NCBI GenBank assembly: GCA_018240405.1
Contig: JAFEFW010000615.1
Coordinates: 95,287-159,286, forward strand
Direction of reading: 5' to 3'
Length of the DNA: 64,000 bases
Source: Pseudomonadota bacterium
GTDB lineage: Bacteria; Pseudomonadota; Alphaproteobacteria; Acetobacterales; Acetobacteraceae
The notes beneath the pieces were generated by a model. The model made no database searches. It worked only from the letters and a program-made list of their open reading frames with translations, and was not told the DNA's origin. Shown here in pieces: positions 46,514 through 56,115 of this stretch (its first letter is position 1; every line of letters starts with the position of its first letter). The position numbers and the translations under genes were made by a program.

Positions 46514-48472
46514 ATGTTTACACCAATGGCCGATGCCCTCACTCCATCAGCCCGCGAGGAAGTGGCCAACCCACCCTCGCCCGCTGAGACCTCGCCAACG
46601 CTGCCTCTCCAGCCGACGGTCATCGATGACGTCGTCGCGCGCCTCCTTGCGGGAACCGGCTTCCTGGCAGTTATCGGGACGGATCGCAGCGCCTGTGGAG
46701 CGGCGGCGAATGCGCTGCTGGCCGCGCTGGCCGCGCATTCCGTGCGTGTTCTGATCGTCAGAGGACCGGACGAAGGCGGCCTCAGGCTGACAACGCTGGC
46801 GGCACAGCTGCTCGGTAGGCCGGAGGCGGCCTTCGACCCCGACGACATCGAGAAGCTGTTTGATGTGCTGACCGATCAGGCCGGCAGCGGCCGCCCGGTC
46901 ATCCTGATCGTGGATGGGGCGGAAGCGCTGCGGCAGGATGCGGTGAACTATCTGCGGCTGCTGTCGACGCTGGCCAGCGAGGTTGCACCGCAGATCGTGT
47001 TCTGCGCGCAGCCAGCCTTCTGGCAAGTGGCAGATGATCTGAGGACCCTGATCGCGGCGCAGTGGGTTCTGACGGACGATGACATCGGCGCTTTGCGGCC
47101 ACGTATCGCCGAGGCGGAGTCCGCCGGCGCTGCAATTCAGACGGTCACGCCCAGGATCGCGGCATCGGGCACGTCCGTGGACGGAGTTGGCAGAACCGCG
47201 AAGACGGACCCGACGAAGCCCGCCGGGACCTACCCGATCCCGCTGTTCGACAATTTCCCAGGCCGTTCCGTCCTCCGGGTGCCGGCCGCGCCAGCACCGG
47301 TATCTGTCATTGATGCCGAGCGGGCCGATCTCGTGCCTGGGCTGGAGACGATCCGCCTCGCCGAAGCGACGCCAAACACACCATTATCGGACCAACCCAC
47401 GCGACGCCCGCGCCGTTGGGTGCGCAATGTTGGCATCCTTGCTGGCATCGCCATCGTGGTTATCGCCGGAGCCGAGGCAAACCGCCGCCTCGACCCGTCC
47501 GGACCGGTCGCCGGACTGGTTGATCGACACCTCGCCCCGGCCATCGCACCCTTGTTGGACGTCCTGCGCGCGCAAATCCAGTCCGTCCTGCCAGGCGGCT
47601 CCAGCAGGGGAACAGACGCTTCCGCCACCTCAGCGGCAAGCGCCGAAGCCGGAGTCGCGAAGCTGGCTGCCGGCGACGCTAGACCCGCTTACAGCAGTAC
47701 TGCCTCATCCGGCCCCCCAGTGGCTGACGCGCCGCACACTGGCGCCGCAGCGCCCACGCCCGCGCCAGTCGGGCCAGCGAACGGCGGCTCCGGTGCCCGG
47801 GGTCAGGGGACGGCTGCCACGGCGCCCGTTGCGCCGGCCGGCACAGGAACCGCCGCAAAGGAAATGGCCCCGCCAGGCCCGACCGGCGCAAGCGGTCATG
47901 CGACCGGACCCGTTGAGCCATCGCCGCCAGTGCCGACTGCGACGACCGCTGCGGCGAAACTGAAGGCAGACCGAGCCGGCGCACCGGATCCGATCGCGAA
48001 ACCCGAAGGTGCGGCTCGGCCGGGGGTTGCACCGAAGGGCGACGCCGTGAGCCGACCCGATATCGCTCCCAAGCCGGATGCCACCGCCCGAACCGACGCG
48101 CCAGCCCGGGCCGAGACAACCGCCAAGGCCGATGCCACGGCCAAACCGGATGCCAGCGCGGCCGACCAGGCGGCCAGGGGCGAGCCGGCCGATGTAAAGG
48201 CGCTGCTGGCGCGTGGCGACAAGCTGCTGGCCATGGGTGATATTGCCGCCGCTCGCCTGCTGTATGAGCGGGCCGCCAGCCTGGGCAGCGGCCGTGCCGC
48301 GACGTCCGTGGGCAAGACCTATGACCCCGCGTTCCTGGCGACCCTGAAGGTAACCGGACCACGGCCGGATGCCGGATTTGCCGCCTCCTGGTATCGCAGC
48401 GGCTTGACCCTGGGCGATCCTGAGGCGCCGGCGCTGCTGGATCGACTTGCGGGCGGCGGATCGGGCCGCTGA
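46514..48472 (+). CDS. ExeA/GspA-like membrane protein lacking a Walker A motif
   Basis: 652 aa. The N-terminal region (about 30-230) looks like an AAA/ExeA-type ATPase domain with Walker B-like VILIVDGAEAL and a following NYLRLLSTLAS segment, but at the Walker A position the sequence is VIGTDRSACGAAANALL with no GKS/T. A membrane helix (VGILAGIAIVVIAGAEA, about 310-326) leads to a long Ala/Pro/Thr-rich periplasmic linker with KPD/ART repeats and a C-terminal Sel1/TPR-like segment (GDKLLAMGDIAAARLLYERAASLGSG). It may be a non-catalytic scaffold. Confidence 0.6.
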   Translation: MFTPMADALTPSAREEVANPPSPAETSPTLPLQPTVIDDVVARLLAGTGFLAVIGTDRSACGAAANALLAALAAHSVRVLIVRGPDEGGLRLTTLAAQLLGRPEAAFDPDDIEKLFDVLTDQAGSGRPVILIVDGAEALRQDAVNYLRLLSTLASEVAPQIVFCAQPAFWQVADDLRTLIAAQWVLTDDDIGALRPRIAEAESAGAAIQTVTPRIAASGTSVDGVGRTAKTDPTKPAGTYPIPLFDNFPGRSVLRVPAAPAPVSVIDAERADLVPGLETIRLAEATPNTPLSDQPTRRPRRWVRNVGILAGIAIVVIAGAEANRRLDPSGPVAGLVDRHLAPAIAPLLDVLRAQIQSVLPGGSSRGTDASATSAASAEAGVAKLAAGDARPAYSSTASSGPPVADAPHTGAAAPTPAPVGPANGGSGARGQGTAATAPVAPAGTGTAAKEMAPPGPTGASGHATGPVEPSPPVPTATTAAAKLKADRAGAPDPIAKPEGAARPGVAPKGDAVSRPDIAPKPDATARTDAPARAETTAKADATAKPDASAADQAARGEPADVKALLARGDKLLAMGDIAAARLLYERAASLGSGRAATSVGKTYDPAFLATLKVTGPRPDAGFAASWYRSGLTLGDPEAPALLDRLAGGGSGR

Positions 48473-48539
48473 TGAGGTTGCCCTCCCGCCACATCGTGGC
48501 AGTGAACACGGCCGCCTTCTGCCGTACAGAACTGCCGGC

Positions 48540-49832
48540 ATGAGGCTTCGCCTCCCACTGCTGACGCTGTGCGTCGGGGCGGCAGCGTGCATCGTCATCA
48601 CGGCACAGGCCATCGGCCAGACAGCGGCGGTGCCATCGCCCTCGGCAGAGGAAGCGCCACAACAGAAGAGCCGGAAGTCCCGGCCGGCTTCTGTGCCAGG
48701 GGCTCAAGCATCTTCGGGTGACGAAGCGCCCCCGGCTAGTGCCAGGAAACCGCCCTCCGCGCGACCCAACGCGGACGCTCAGCCGGCCTCCCCGACCCTG
48801 TCCCCGGCCGCCGAGGCGGCAATGCGGGACCGGTTGAACGCCTGGACGGTCGGGCTCGCCGGTGGTCCGCTGGAAGGCGAGCCTATCCGCCATGCGGCCG
48901 AAATTGCGCGCGTGGTCGATGACGGCGACAAGCTCTACGTCCTGCCGATCGTTACCCGTGGCGCGGCCGACAACGTCGAGGCGATCCTGTTCCTGCGCGG
49001 CGTTGATGCGGCCATCATCAATACCGACGCACTGGAAGCCTTCAAGGCGCAGGTGCCGGACATCCAGCAGCGCATCACCTACATCCTTAATCTGTTCCCG
49101 TCCGAACTGCATGTCTTCGCCCGGCCTGACATCACCTCCCTCGCCGACCTGCAGGGGAAGAAGGTCAACTTCAACACGCCTGGAACCGGCGCGGCCCATT
49201 CCGGACCCTTGATGTTCGAGCGGCTGAAGCTGGACGTGCAGAAGTCGTTCGTGCCCAACGCGGTGGCGCTGGAGCAGATGCGCAACGGGCGGAACGACAT
49301 GGCAGCCGTGGTGTTCGTAACCGCCAAGCCCGCCGAAACGTTCGTTCAGGGTACGTGGCCGCCCGGTTTCCGGTTCCTGCCGGTCGAGACGAGCGACTAT
49401 GGCCTCTATCTGCCGTCAACGCTGACGGCGGCCGACTATCCCAACCTGATCCAGCCGGGACAGGACGTGGCGACGATCGCGGTGCCGACCGTGCTCGCGT
49501 CCTACAATTGGCCGCTCAATTCGGAACGGTACAGCCGCGTCGCCCGGTTGACCACCTATCTGTTCGACCGGCTGCCGCGGCTCCAGGAGCCCGGGTTCCA
49601 CCCGAAATGGCGGGATGTCAACGTCAACGCCCAGGTGCCGGGCATGATCCGCTTTCCCGCGGCGCAGGAGTGGATGCTGCGTCAGCAGGTGAAGGCGCTG
49701 ACGGAGGCAGCAAAGGCCGCCGAACCCGGCGCCATGACGCCTCGCAACGCGCCGCAGCCGACAGGCGGCGCACCGACCCAGGACCGCCAGTTCCAGGAAT
49801 CGATGGAGCGGAAGAAGCGCCAGGAGCCATAG
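48540..49832 (+). CDS. TAXI-family TRAP solute-binding protein
   Basis: 430 aa. A signal segment ([22 protein letters not shown]) precedes a Pro/Ser-rich linker of about 75 residues and then a TAXI/NMT1-like solute-binding fold: [90 protein letters not shown]. The body is a periplasmic binding protein, but the long linker is unusual and no TRAP permease is adjacent. The ATG at 48540 is used; a start at 48447 would lack the signal peptide at its N-terminus. Confidence 0.75.
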   Translation: MRLRLPLLTLCVGAAACIVITAQAIGQTAAVPSPSAEEAPQQKSRKSRPASVPGAQASSGDEAPPASARKPPSARPNADAQPASPTLSPAAEAAMRDRLNAWTVGLAGGPLEGEPIRHAAEIARVVDDGDKLYVLPIVTRGAADNVEAILFLRGVDAAIINTDALEAFKAQVPDIQQRITYILNLFPSELHVFARPDITSLADLQGKKVNFNTPGTGAAHSGPLMFERLKLDVQKSFVPNAVALEQMRNGRNDMAAVVFVTAKPAETFVQGTWPPGFRFLPVETSDYGLYLPSTLTAADYPNLIQPGQDVATIAVPTVLASYNWPLNSERYSRVARLTTYLFDRLPRLQEPGFHPKWRDVNVNAQVPGMIRFPAAQEWMLRQQVKALTEAAKAAEPGAMTPRNAPQPTGGAPTQDRQFQESMERKKRQEP

Positions 49833-50229
49833 CCGCTTCGATCGCCTGGCGTCCGGCTCCGATGCCACAGGGCGCCAGCGGCCACCGGTCAGGACTGTTT
49901 CGCTCTCCTGGCATTCGTTTTCGGGCCGGCGTTGCCGCTTTGCACAGCGGACCGATGCCGTCTCCGCTGGCAGGCGCAGAACGCGCCAGTATCATCGGCG
50001 GCGTCGAACACCACGCGTGTCCGCAGCCCGCCGGATAGCGACGCGTCACCGGTCCGGTCGCAGCGCCGACAGCCTGGCGCCCCATGTCAGTCCGAGAGAG
50101 AGACCGTCTAAGACCCACTCATGGCCCGAACGACCACGGTGCGTTCGTGGACACATGACAATCCCATTGCTAGAAGACCGGCGATCCCGGCGGTGTGAGC
50201 AGCCGGCCCCATTACGACGCGGCGAGCCC
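49833..50229. other. 397-base stretch upstream of prs
   Basis: No gene was recognised. The long open frame that continues upstream of prs has no family match before the prs Met. The stretch probably holds the prs promoter. No tRNA, terminator or repeat was seen. Confidence 0.5.
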
Positions 50230-51162
50230 ATGAAAATCGTTGCCTGCAACAGCAACCGCCCCCTGGCCGAGTCGGTCGCGCATATCCTGGAACTGCCTCT
50301 CACCAAGGCCTCTATCCGGCGCTTCGCCGACATGGAGGTGTTTGTCGAAATCCAGGAGAACGTGCGCGGCGAGGATGTGTTTGTCATCCAGTCAACCTCG
50401 TTCCCGGCCAACGACAACCTGATGGAGCTGTTGATCACGTTGGACGCGCTGCGCCGTTCCTCGGCGCGCCGCATTACGGCGGTGATCCCCTATTTCGGGT
50501 ACGCGCGGCAGGATCGGAAGACGGCCTCGCGCTCACCGATCAGTGCCAAGCTGGTCGCCAATCTGATCACTGAGGCCGGCGCCCATCGCGTGCTGACGAT
50601 GGACCTGCACGCCGGGCAGATCCAGGGCTTCTTCGACATCCCTGTCGACAATCTCTACGCGGCGCCGCTGTTCACGCGGGATATCCAGGAACGTTTCGGC
50701 GGCCGCGACGTGATGATCGTCTCCCCCGATGTCGGTGGCGTGGTGCGCGCCCGCACCATCGCCACGCGGCTGAACTGCGACCTTGCCATTATCGACAAGC
50801 GTCGCGAGCGCGCCGGCGTGTCGGAGGTCATGAACGTCATCGGCGACGTCGTCGATCGCGACTGCATCCTGATCGACGACCTCGTGGACTCCGGCGGCAC
50901 CCACTGCAATGCCGCGGGCGCGTTGATGAAGCGCGGCGCCCGCTCCGCCAGCGCCTATGTCACGCACGGCGTGCTATCCGGGGGCGCGGTGGCGCGGATC
51001 GCGGCCTCCCCCATCCAGGCAATGACCATCACCGATTCGATCCTGGCAACCGACGATGTGAACCGCTGCGCCAATATTCGCCAGATCACGATTGCGCCGC
51101 TGCTGGCCGAAGCCATGCGCCGGATCAGCGATGAGAGTTCTGTCAGCTCTTTGTTTGACTGA
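50230..51162 (+). CDS. prs: ribose-phosphate pyrophosphokinase
   Basis: 310 aa, the usual Prs length, starting [20 protein letters not shown]. It makes PRPP from ribose-5-phosphate and ATP for nucleotide, His and Trp synthesis. Motifs include [11 protein letters not shown] (ATP loop), [44 protein letters not shown] and the PRPP-binding [17 protein letters not shown]. The start is set by the family N-terminus; the open frame reaches back to 50017 without support. Confidence 0.97.
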   Translation: MKIVACNSNRPLAESVAHILELPLTKASIRRFADMEVFVEIQENVRGEDVFVIQSTSFPANDNLMELLITLDALRRSSARRITAVIPYFGYARQDRKTASRSPISAKLVANLITEAGAHRVLTMDLHAGQIQGFFDIPVDNLYAAPLFTRDIQERFGGRDVMIVSPDVGGVVRARTIATRLNCDLAIIDKRRERAGVSEVMNVIGDVVDRDCILIDDLVDSGGTHCNAAGALMKRGARSASAYVTHGVLSGGAVARIAASPIQAMTITDSILATDDVNRCANIRQITIAPLLAEAMRRISDESSVSSLFD

Positions 51163-51382
51163 CCGTTCTGTTCGACGCGCGGCTGCGTGACGGCCTGCGT
51201 TCCGGCTGGCCAGCGTTCAACATCAGCGCCGGGCCACCCCTGGACGGATGATCGGTTCGGCGTCATTTTCGGAAAACATATGCGCGGCCGGGACGCCGCG
51301 CTTGTCTGATCGCCAGAAGCCTACATCTAGACGACCAACACAACGGTCGTCGTTCGCTGAGGACGACAAGGAATACGACGCA

Positions 51383-52315
51383 ATGGATACCATCATCGGC
51401 CAGTCACAAGACGCGACCGGCGCTGCTGACATGATCGTCGACGGCGACCAGAAGACCTTCATGCAGGATGTCGTCGAGACGTCGCGCACCATGCCCGTCC
51501 TGGTGGACTTCTGGGCAACCTGGTGCGGCCCGTGCAAGACACTGACACCGACGCTGGAGAAGGTGACGCGCGCCGCCGGCGGGCGCGTGAAGCTGGTGAA
51601 AATCGACATCGACAAGAACCAGGGCCTGGTCCGGCAACTGGCTCAGTTGGGCGTTCCGTTGCAATCCGTACCCACCGTGGTGGCATTCTGGCAAGGCCAG
51701 ATCGCGGATCTGTTCCAGGGCGCCCTGCCGGAATCCGAGGTGAAGCGCTTCGTCGAGAGCCTGCTGAAGGTTGCCGGCGGTACTATGCCGGGCGCTGATC
51801 TGCTGGCCGAGGCCAAGGCCGCGCTGGAGGCCGGCGACGCGCAGCAGGCGGGCGAATTGTTCAGCGCTCTGCTGCACGATGAGCCGGAGAATGGCGATGC
51901 GTGGGGTGGCCTGATCCGGGCGTTGATCGCCCTCGGGCAGGAGGATCAGGCGGAGCAGGCACTTAGCCAGGTGCCCGAAAAGCTAACCGAACACGCCGAG
52001 ATTGCCGGCGCCCGCAGCGCCCTGGCGCTGACGAAGGAGGGCAGAGCCGCCAAATCGCAACTTGCCTCGTTGCAGGCGCGACTGGAGGCCGACCCGGGCG
52101 ATCTGGAGGCGCGCTACGATCTGGCAACGGCGCTGAACGCATCCGGCGAACGCGAAGCGGCTGCCGATGCGCTGCTGGAGATCGTACGCCGCAAGCGGGA
52201 CTGGAACGACGGCGCCGCGCGGCAACAATTGCTGAAATTCTTTGAGGCCTGGGGAGCAGACGAGCCTGTCGTCGGCACCGCACGTCGCCGCCTGTCCTCG
52301 ATCCTGTTCAGTTGA
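51383..52315 (+). CDS. cnoX: thioredoxin-TPR chaperone-like protein (CnoX/YbbN)
   Basis: 310 aa. An N-terminal thioredoxin domain with active site WATWCGPCK (about 52-60) and SVPTVVAFWQG is followed by a C-terminal TPR-like helical half (AKAALEAGDAQQAGELFSALLHDEPENGDAWGGLIRALIALGQ...). E. coli CnoX has lost one active-site Cys; here both are present (CGPC), so it may reduce disulfides as well as chaperone client proteins. AAGGAA precedes the ATG at 51383. Its TGA overlaps the ATG of the next gene. Confidence 0.9.
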   Translation: MDTIIGQSQDATGAADMIVDGDQKTFMQDVVETSRTMPVLVDFWATWCGPCKTLTPTLEKVTRAAGGRVKLVKIDIDKNQGLVRQLAQLGVPLQSVPTVVAFWQGQIADLFQGALPESEVKRFVESLLKVAGGTMPGADLLAEAKAALEAGDAQQAGELFSALLHDEPENGDAWGGLIRALIALGQEDQAEQALSQVPEKLTEHAEIAGARSALALTKEGRAAKSQLASLQARLEADPGDLEARYDLATALNASGEREAAADALLEIVRRKRDWNDGAARQQLLKFFEAWGADEPVVGTARRRLSSILFS

Positions 52316-52983
52316 TGGCGGCGTTCCACCCCCGGCCCCAGGATCTACCCTCGGAGTTTGCGGTCTTTCCGTTGCCTGGGGCACTGCTGCTGCCGGGGGG
52401 CAAGCTCCCGCTGAACATCTTTGAGCCGCGTTACCTGGCGATGACGCTGGACTCGCTGGCCGCCGGCCGCATGTTCGCGATGATCCAGCCTGATCCGACG
52501 CAGCCTGAGGGTCCGAACGGCCCGGCGCTGTACAGGATCGGTTGCCTGGGGCGACTGTCGTCGTTCAGCGAAACCGATGACGGCCGGCTGTTGATCACCC
52601 TGACCGGGTTGGTGCGCTTCGCCGTGGACAGCGAACTCGACATGGTACGCGGCTATCGGCGGGTGCGCGGCGACTATGCACGTTTCCTTGCCGACCTCGA
52701 TGAAGAGCAGCATCCCGCTTCCTGCGATCGGGAAAAGTTGCTGGCGGCCTTGCGGGGCTACTTCCAACGCCGCCAGGTGGACGCTAACTGGGACGCCATC
52801 CGCCGTATGCCGGACGAGGCACTGGTGGTAACCCTGGCGATGGCTTGTCCGTTCGAGCCGGTGGAGAAGCAGGCGCTGCTGGAGGCACCGACGCCGGCCG
52901 AACGCGCGGCGACACTGCTGGCGCTGCTGCAAATGGGTGCCGCCGGACCGCCCGACTCGCCGTCTGGTCATACCGTGAGTTGA
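52315..52983 (+). CDS. LON N-terminal (substrate-binding) domain protein
   Basis: 222 aa, start overlapping the previous stop (TGATG). It matches the stand-alone LON N-terminal domain: [71 protein letters not shown]. It has no ATPase or protease domain. Its role is unknown, but the position next to cnoX is common in alphaproteobacteria. Confidence 0.88.
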   Translation: MAAFHPRPQDLPSEFAVFPLPGALLLPGGKLPLNIFEPRYLAMTLDSLAAGRMFAMIQPDPTQPEGPNGPALYRIGCLGRLSSFSETDDGRLLITLTGLVRFAVDSELDMVRGYRRVRGDYARFLADLDEEQHPASCDREKLLAALRGYFQRRQVDANWDAIRRMPDEALVVTLAMACPFEPVEKQALLEAPTPAERAATLLALLQMGAAGPPDSPSGHTVS

Positions 52984-52987
52984 GACA

Positions 52988-53203
52988 ATGCCTGCCGAAA
53001 CCGACGTAGCAGAGGCTCCCGCACCGCATCCTGGCGTTGATCCCCGCCTATTGGAGATTCTGGTGTGCCCCCTGACGAAGGGGCCACTGGAGTATGATCG
53101 TGCGGCCAATGAACTGATCAGCCGGAAGGCCGGCCTGGCTTATCCTGTGCGTGACGGCATTCCGATCATGCTGCCGGACGAAGCCCGCCAACTGGACGGC
53201 TGA
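52988..53203 (+). CDS. Trm112-family protein
   Basis: 71 aa. The motif [49 protein letters not shown] is typical of bacterial Trm112/YcaR proteins. It has the family Cys in VCPLTKG but few of the eukaryotic zinc ligands. It lies between a LON-domain gene and a DUF971 gene, overlapping the latter by 1 base. Confidence 0.9.
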   Translation: MPAETDVAEAPAPHPGVDPRLLEILVCPLTKGPLEYDRAANELISRKAGLAYPVRDGIPIMLPDEARQLDG

Positions 53204-53556
53204 TGCCCACGGCGACTGAGATCCGCCTCGACCGAGCGGCAAAGCTGCTGCGCGTGTCGTTTGATGACGGCAGTGCCTATGCCCTGCCGGCCGAACTGCT
53301 GCGGGTGGAAAGTCCGAGTGCCGAGGTTCAGGGACACAATCCGGGACAGAAACAGGTTGTCGCGGGGCGGCGGCATGTGGGCATCATCGGCATAGAACCG
53401 GTGGGTCATTACGCGGTGCGATTGCTGTTCGACGACAAGCATGACTCGGGTATCTACTCGTGGGAGTACCTGGCGGACCTCGGCCGGAACCAGGAGCGCA
53501 TCTGGGCGAACTACCTGGACGCGCTGCAATCACGCGGACTGTCGCGTGATCCCTGA
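53203..53556 (+). CDS. DUF971 / gamma-butyrobetaine-hydroxylase N-terminal-like domain protein
   Basis: 117 aa. The pattern TEIRLDRAAKLLRVSFDDGSAYALPAELLRVESPSAEVQGH, VGIIGIEPVGHYAVRLLFDDKHDSGIYSWEYLADLG fits DUF971, a small Fe-S-cluster-related domain fold also seen at the N-terminus of butyrobetaine hydroxylases. It is the last gene of a four-gene coupled cluster with cnoX. Confidence 0.88.
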   Translation: MPTATEIRLDRAAKLLRVSFDDGSAYALPAELLRVESPSAEVQGHNPGQKQVVAGRRHVGIIGIEPVGHYAVRLLFDDKHDSGIYSWEYLADLGRNQERIWANYLDALQSRGLSRDP

Positions 53557-53709
53557 TCGTTTGTCACCCGCGGCGAGGCCTGGCGGCCCGTGCCATACTT
53601 ACCGTCACGGCGCGATGCTTTCGAGGTTGAGGCACGGTCGTGGATGGTCCGCCTCCGCCAACCATGACGAAAACGCTCGGCTCAGCCGCCTGCCTTCCAG
53701 TACTCTCCA

Positions 53710-54258
53710 ATGCCGCCACGCACGCGCGGCCTGAACGAGGCTGACCGCACGGCCTGGGCAGCATTTGCACGGATGATCGTGCCGCTGTCCGGACGCCATT
53801 CCGTGCAGGATGCGGCACCACTTCTGGCCGAGCTGGCGGCGGAACCGCCAAAGCGTACAGCCGTCACCGGTGCAGCCGCATCACCCCCGCCGCGACTGCC
53901 GCGGCAAATGGCCGCGCCGCTCGAGGTTGGCGGAACCCCCGGCGGCCTGGATAAGGCAACCTGGCAGCGCCTGCGCACCGGTCGTCTTGCGACGGAGCGA
54001 ACGCTCGACCTGCATGGCATGACCGTGCAGCACGCGTATCACGCGCTGGTCAGCTTCCTGCGCGGTGCGCATGCGCAGCGCCTGCGCTGCGTCGAAATCA
54101 TCACCGGCCGCGGATCGGGCGAAAACAGCGGCGCCATCCGTCGCGAATTCCCACACTGGTTGAACCGTCCTGACATCCGCCCGCTGGTACTGGGCGCGGC
54201 GCATCCGCACGCGCAGAATCCCGGCTCCGTCCGGCTGTTATTGCGCCGGGTGCGATGA
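53710..54258 (+). CDS. Smr-domain protein
   Basis: 182 aa. The C-terminal Smr domain (about 97-180) has TERTLDLHGMTVQHAYHALVSFLRGA, RCVEIITGRGSGENSGAIRREFPHWL. The N-terminal half is Pro/Ala-rich and low in structure. Smr domains bind or nick nucleic acids, and some act on stalled ribosomes. It overlaps the next gene by 4 bases, so it is coupled to an XRE-type regulator. Confidence 0.9.
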   Translation: MPPRTRGLNEADRTAWAAFARMIVPLSGRHSVQDAAPLLAELAAEPPKRTAVTGAAASPPPRLPRQMAAPLEVGGTPGGLDKATWQRLRTGRLATERTLDLHGMTVQHAYHALVSFLRGAHAQRLRCVEIITGRGSGENSGAIRREFPHWLNRPDIRPLVLGAAHPHAQNPGSVRLLLRRVR

Positions 54259-54677
54259 CGCCGTTTGGTGCCCGGCTGCGCACCCTGCGCGCCGATCGTG
54301 GCATCACGCTGAAGCAATTGGCCGAGGCGCTGCAGGTCTCGGCCGCTTATCTATCGGCACTGGAACATGGCAAGCGCGGTGCGCCCAGCGCGGGGCTGGT
54401 GCACCAGGTGAATGAATTCTTTGGCCTGATCTGGGATGAAGCCGACGACCTTACCCGCCTCGCCCGACTGTCCAATCCCCGCATCACCGTCAATACGGCT
54501 GGACTGACGCCAGAGCAGACGGCGCTGGCTAATCGTCTTGCCCAAATGATCCGGCGCCTCTCGCCGGAGACCGTGGCGGCGCTGCATGCGGTGCTGGACA
54601 CCGCACCTGACCAGCCGAAACCACGCCTCCGGCGTCTCGCGCACACGCAAACCGGCCGCGACCGGCCGGCGCGGTAA
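54255..54677 (+). CDS. XRE-family helix-turn-helix regulator
   Basis: 140 aa. The HTH_3 domain is MTPFGARLRTLRADRGITLKQLAEALQVSAAYLSALEHGKRGAPS. A C-terminal helical part follows (LTPEQTALANRLAQMIRRLSPETVAALHAVL). Its target is unknown. It is coupled to the upstream Smr gene, a pairing seen in other alphaproteobacteria. Confidence 0.88.
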   Translation: MTPFGARLRTLRADRGITLKQLAEALQVSAAYLSALEHGKRGAPSAGLVHQVNEFFGLIWDEADDLTRLARLSNPRITVNTAGLTPEQTALANRLAQMIRRLSPETVAALHAVLDTAPDQPKPRLRRLAHTQTGRDRPAR

Positions 54678-54689
54678 TTGCGACGGACG

Positions 54690-55910
54690 CTACGCCTTCA
54701 CCAGCGGGCAGGCGTTGTCGGACAGCGGCCGGAACGCCTGATCCGCCGCCGTGGTGCCGATCAGCTTGTATAGATCCCAGTCGTGCTTGCTCTCGGACGG
54801 CTTCTTCACCTCGAACAGGTAGGCCGGGTGAATCTTCCGTCCGTCGTCCCGGATCTTGCCCGGGCCGAAGCAATCGTCGTCCGTCGGCATCGCCTTCATG
54901 CGCGCCACCGTCGCCGCACCGTCCGCCTTCGCCGCGGCGGCACCCATATCGTTGACCGTCTTCAGGTAGTGCAGCGTGCAGGAGTAGTCGCCAGCCTGGG
55001 CCATGTTCGGATACTGCGTCACCTTCGGCTGGATACGCTTCTGGAAGCTGCGCGTCCGCTCATTCAGGTCCCAGTAGTAGGTCTCCGACAGGCGCGTGCC
55101 CTGCGCCTGCTCGATGCCGATCGAGCGCATGTCGGTCGTATAGGCGACCATGGCCGCCAGGTTCATGGTCTTGGTCACGCCGAATTCGTGCGCCTGCTTG
55201 ACGATGTTGATCAGGTCGGCACCAGCGCCGCAGATACCCAGGATTTTTGCCCCGGACGCCTGCGCTTTCAGCACAAATGAGGAGAAATCGGTAGTCTCGG
55301 GGAATGGGTAGAGTTGCGACCCGACGACCTTGCCGCCGGCGGCCTGCACGAACTTCGTTGTGTCGCGCTGCGTCGCCTCGCCAAAAGCGTAGTTTGGCGT
55401 GATGAAGAACCACGTATCCCCGCCCGCCTGCACCATCGCGCCACCGGTGGACTTGGCCTCCATGTAGGTGTCGAACACCCAGTGCATCGAGTTTGGCGTG
55501 CACGCCTTGCCGGTCACATCGGACGAGGCTGTGCTCGTCGCGATCATGATCTTGTTCTTTTCTTTGACGATCGAGGCCAGTGCCAGGGCGCACGAGGTGG
55601 CGGCAACGTCGATGATGATGTCGACCCCGCGGTTGTCGAACCATTCGCGCGCCAGGGACACGGCCACGTCCGGCTTGTTCTGATGGTCGGCCGAGAGCAC
55701 TTCCACATCGAAGCTGCCGGCCTGGAATTCCTGCACCGCCTGCTTGGCGCAGGCGACGCCCGTTGGACCGTTCACGTCCCGGTACGGGCCGGACATATCG
55801 TTCATCACCCCGACGCGGATGATCGGCTTTGCCTGCGCGCCCGCGCAGAATGGCCGGATGAGAGGCGCGGCAGCGGCGCCTGCAACAATAGTGCGACGGG
55901 TTACTGACAT
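54690..55910 (-). CDS. LivK-like ABC substrate-binding protein
   Basis: 406 aa. The N-terminus MSVTRRTIVAGAAAAPLIRPFCAGAQA is a Tat-like twin-Arg signal. The body has IIRVGVMNDMSGPYRDVNGPTGVACAKQAVQEF, DIIIDVAATSCALALASIVKEKNKIMIATSTASSDVTGKACTPNSMHW, typical of branched-chain amino-acid and amide/urea-type binding proteins. No permease or ATPase lies nearby; the liv operon at 20185-24000 lacks a binding protein and is one possible partner. The start at 55910 is chosen for the signal peptide. Confidence 0.88.
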   Translation of the reverse strand: MSVTRRTIVAGAAAAPLIRPFCAGAQAKPIIRVGVMNDMSGPYRDVNGPTGVACAKQAVQEFQAGSFDVEVLSADHQNKPDVAVSLAREWFDNRGVDIIIDVAATSCALALASIVKEKNKIMIATSTASSDVTGKACTPNSMHWVFDTYMEAKSTGGAMVQAGGDTWFFITPNYAFGEATQRDTTKFVQAAGGKVVGSQLYPFPETTDFSSFVLKAQASGAKILGICGAGADLINIVKQAHEFGVTKTMNLAAMVAYTTDMRSIGIEQAQGTRLSETYYWDLNERTRSFQKRIQPKVTQYPNMAQAGDYSCTLHYLKTVNDMGAAAAKADGAATVARMKAMPTDDDCFGPGKIRDDGRKIHPAYLFEVKKPSESKHDWDLYKLIGTTAADQAFRPLSDNACPLVKA

Positions 55911-56115
55911 TTTGGACGCTCCCGGATACGCCGGGAGAACAACCGAACTTCGAGCGGTACGCAAGAGGAATGTGTAGACACCTGTTATATCAGCGCGTCA
56001 CGGCCCCCGTATGATCCAGCGCTTCCGATCGTCATGGACACGCCGGGCGAAAACACTGACGGCGCTGGTGGCGCCTGACCAATCGCTGACGTTGCAGGCG
56101 AAAGCGAGGCCGGTG

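Noticed and set aside
47679-49199. 506-codon minus-strand frame across two plus-strand genes
   Set aside because: Low-complexity, Arg/Pro-rich and antisense to genes with domains or signal peptides.
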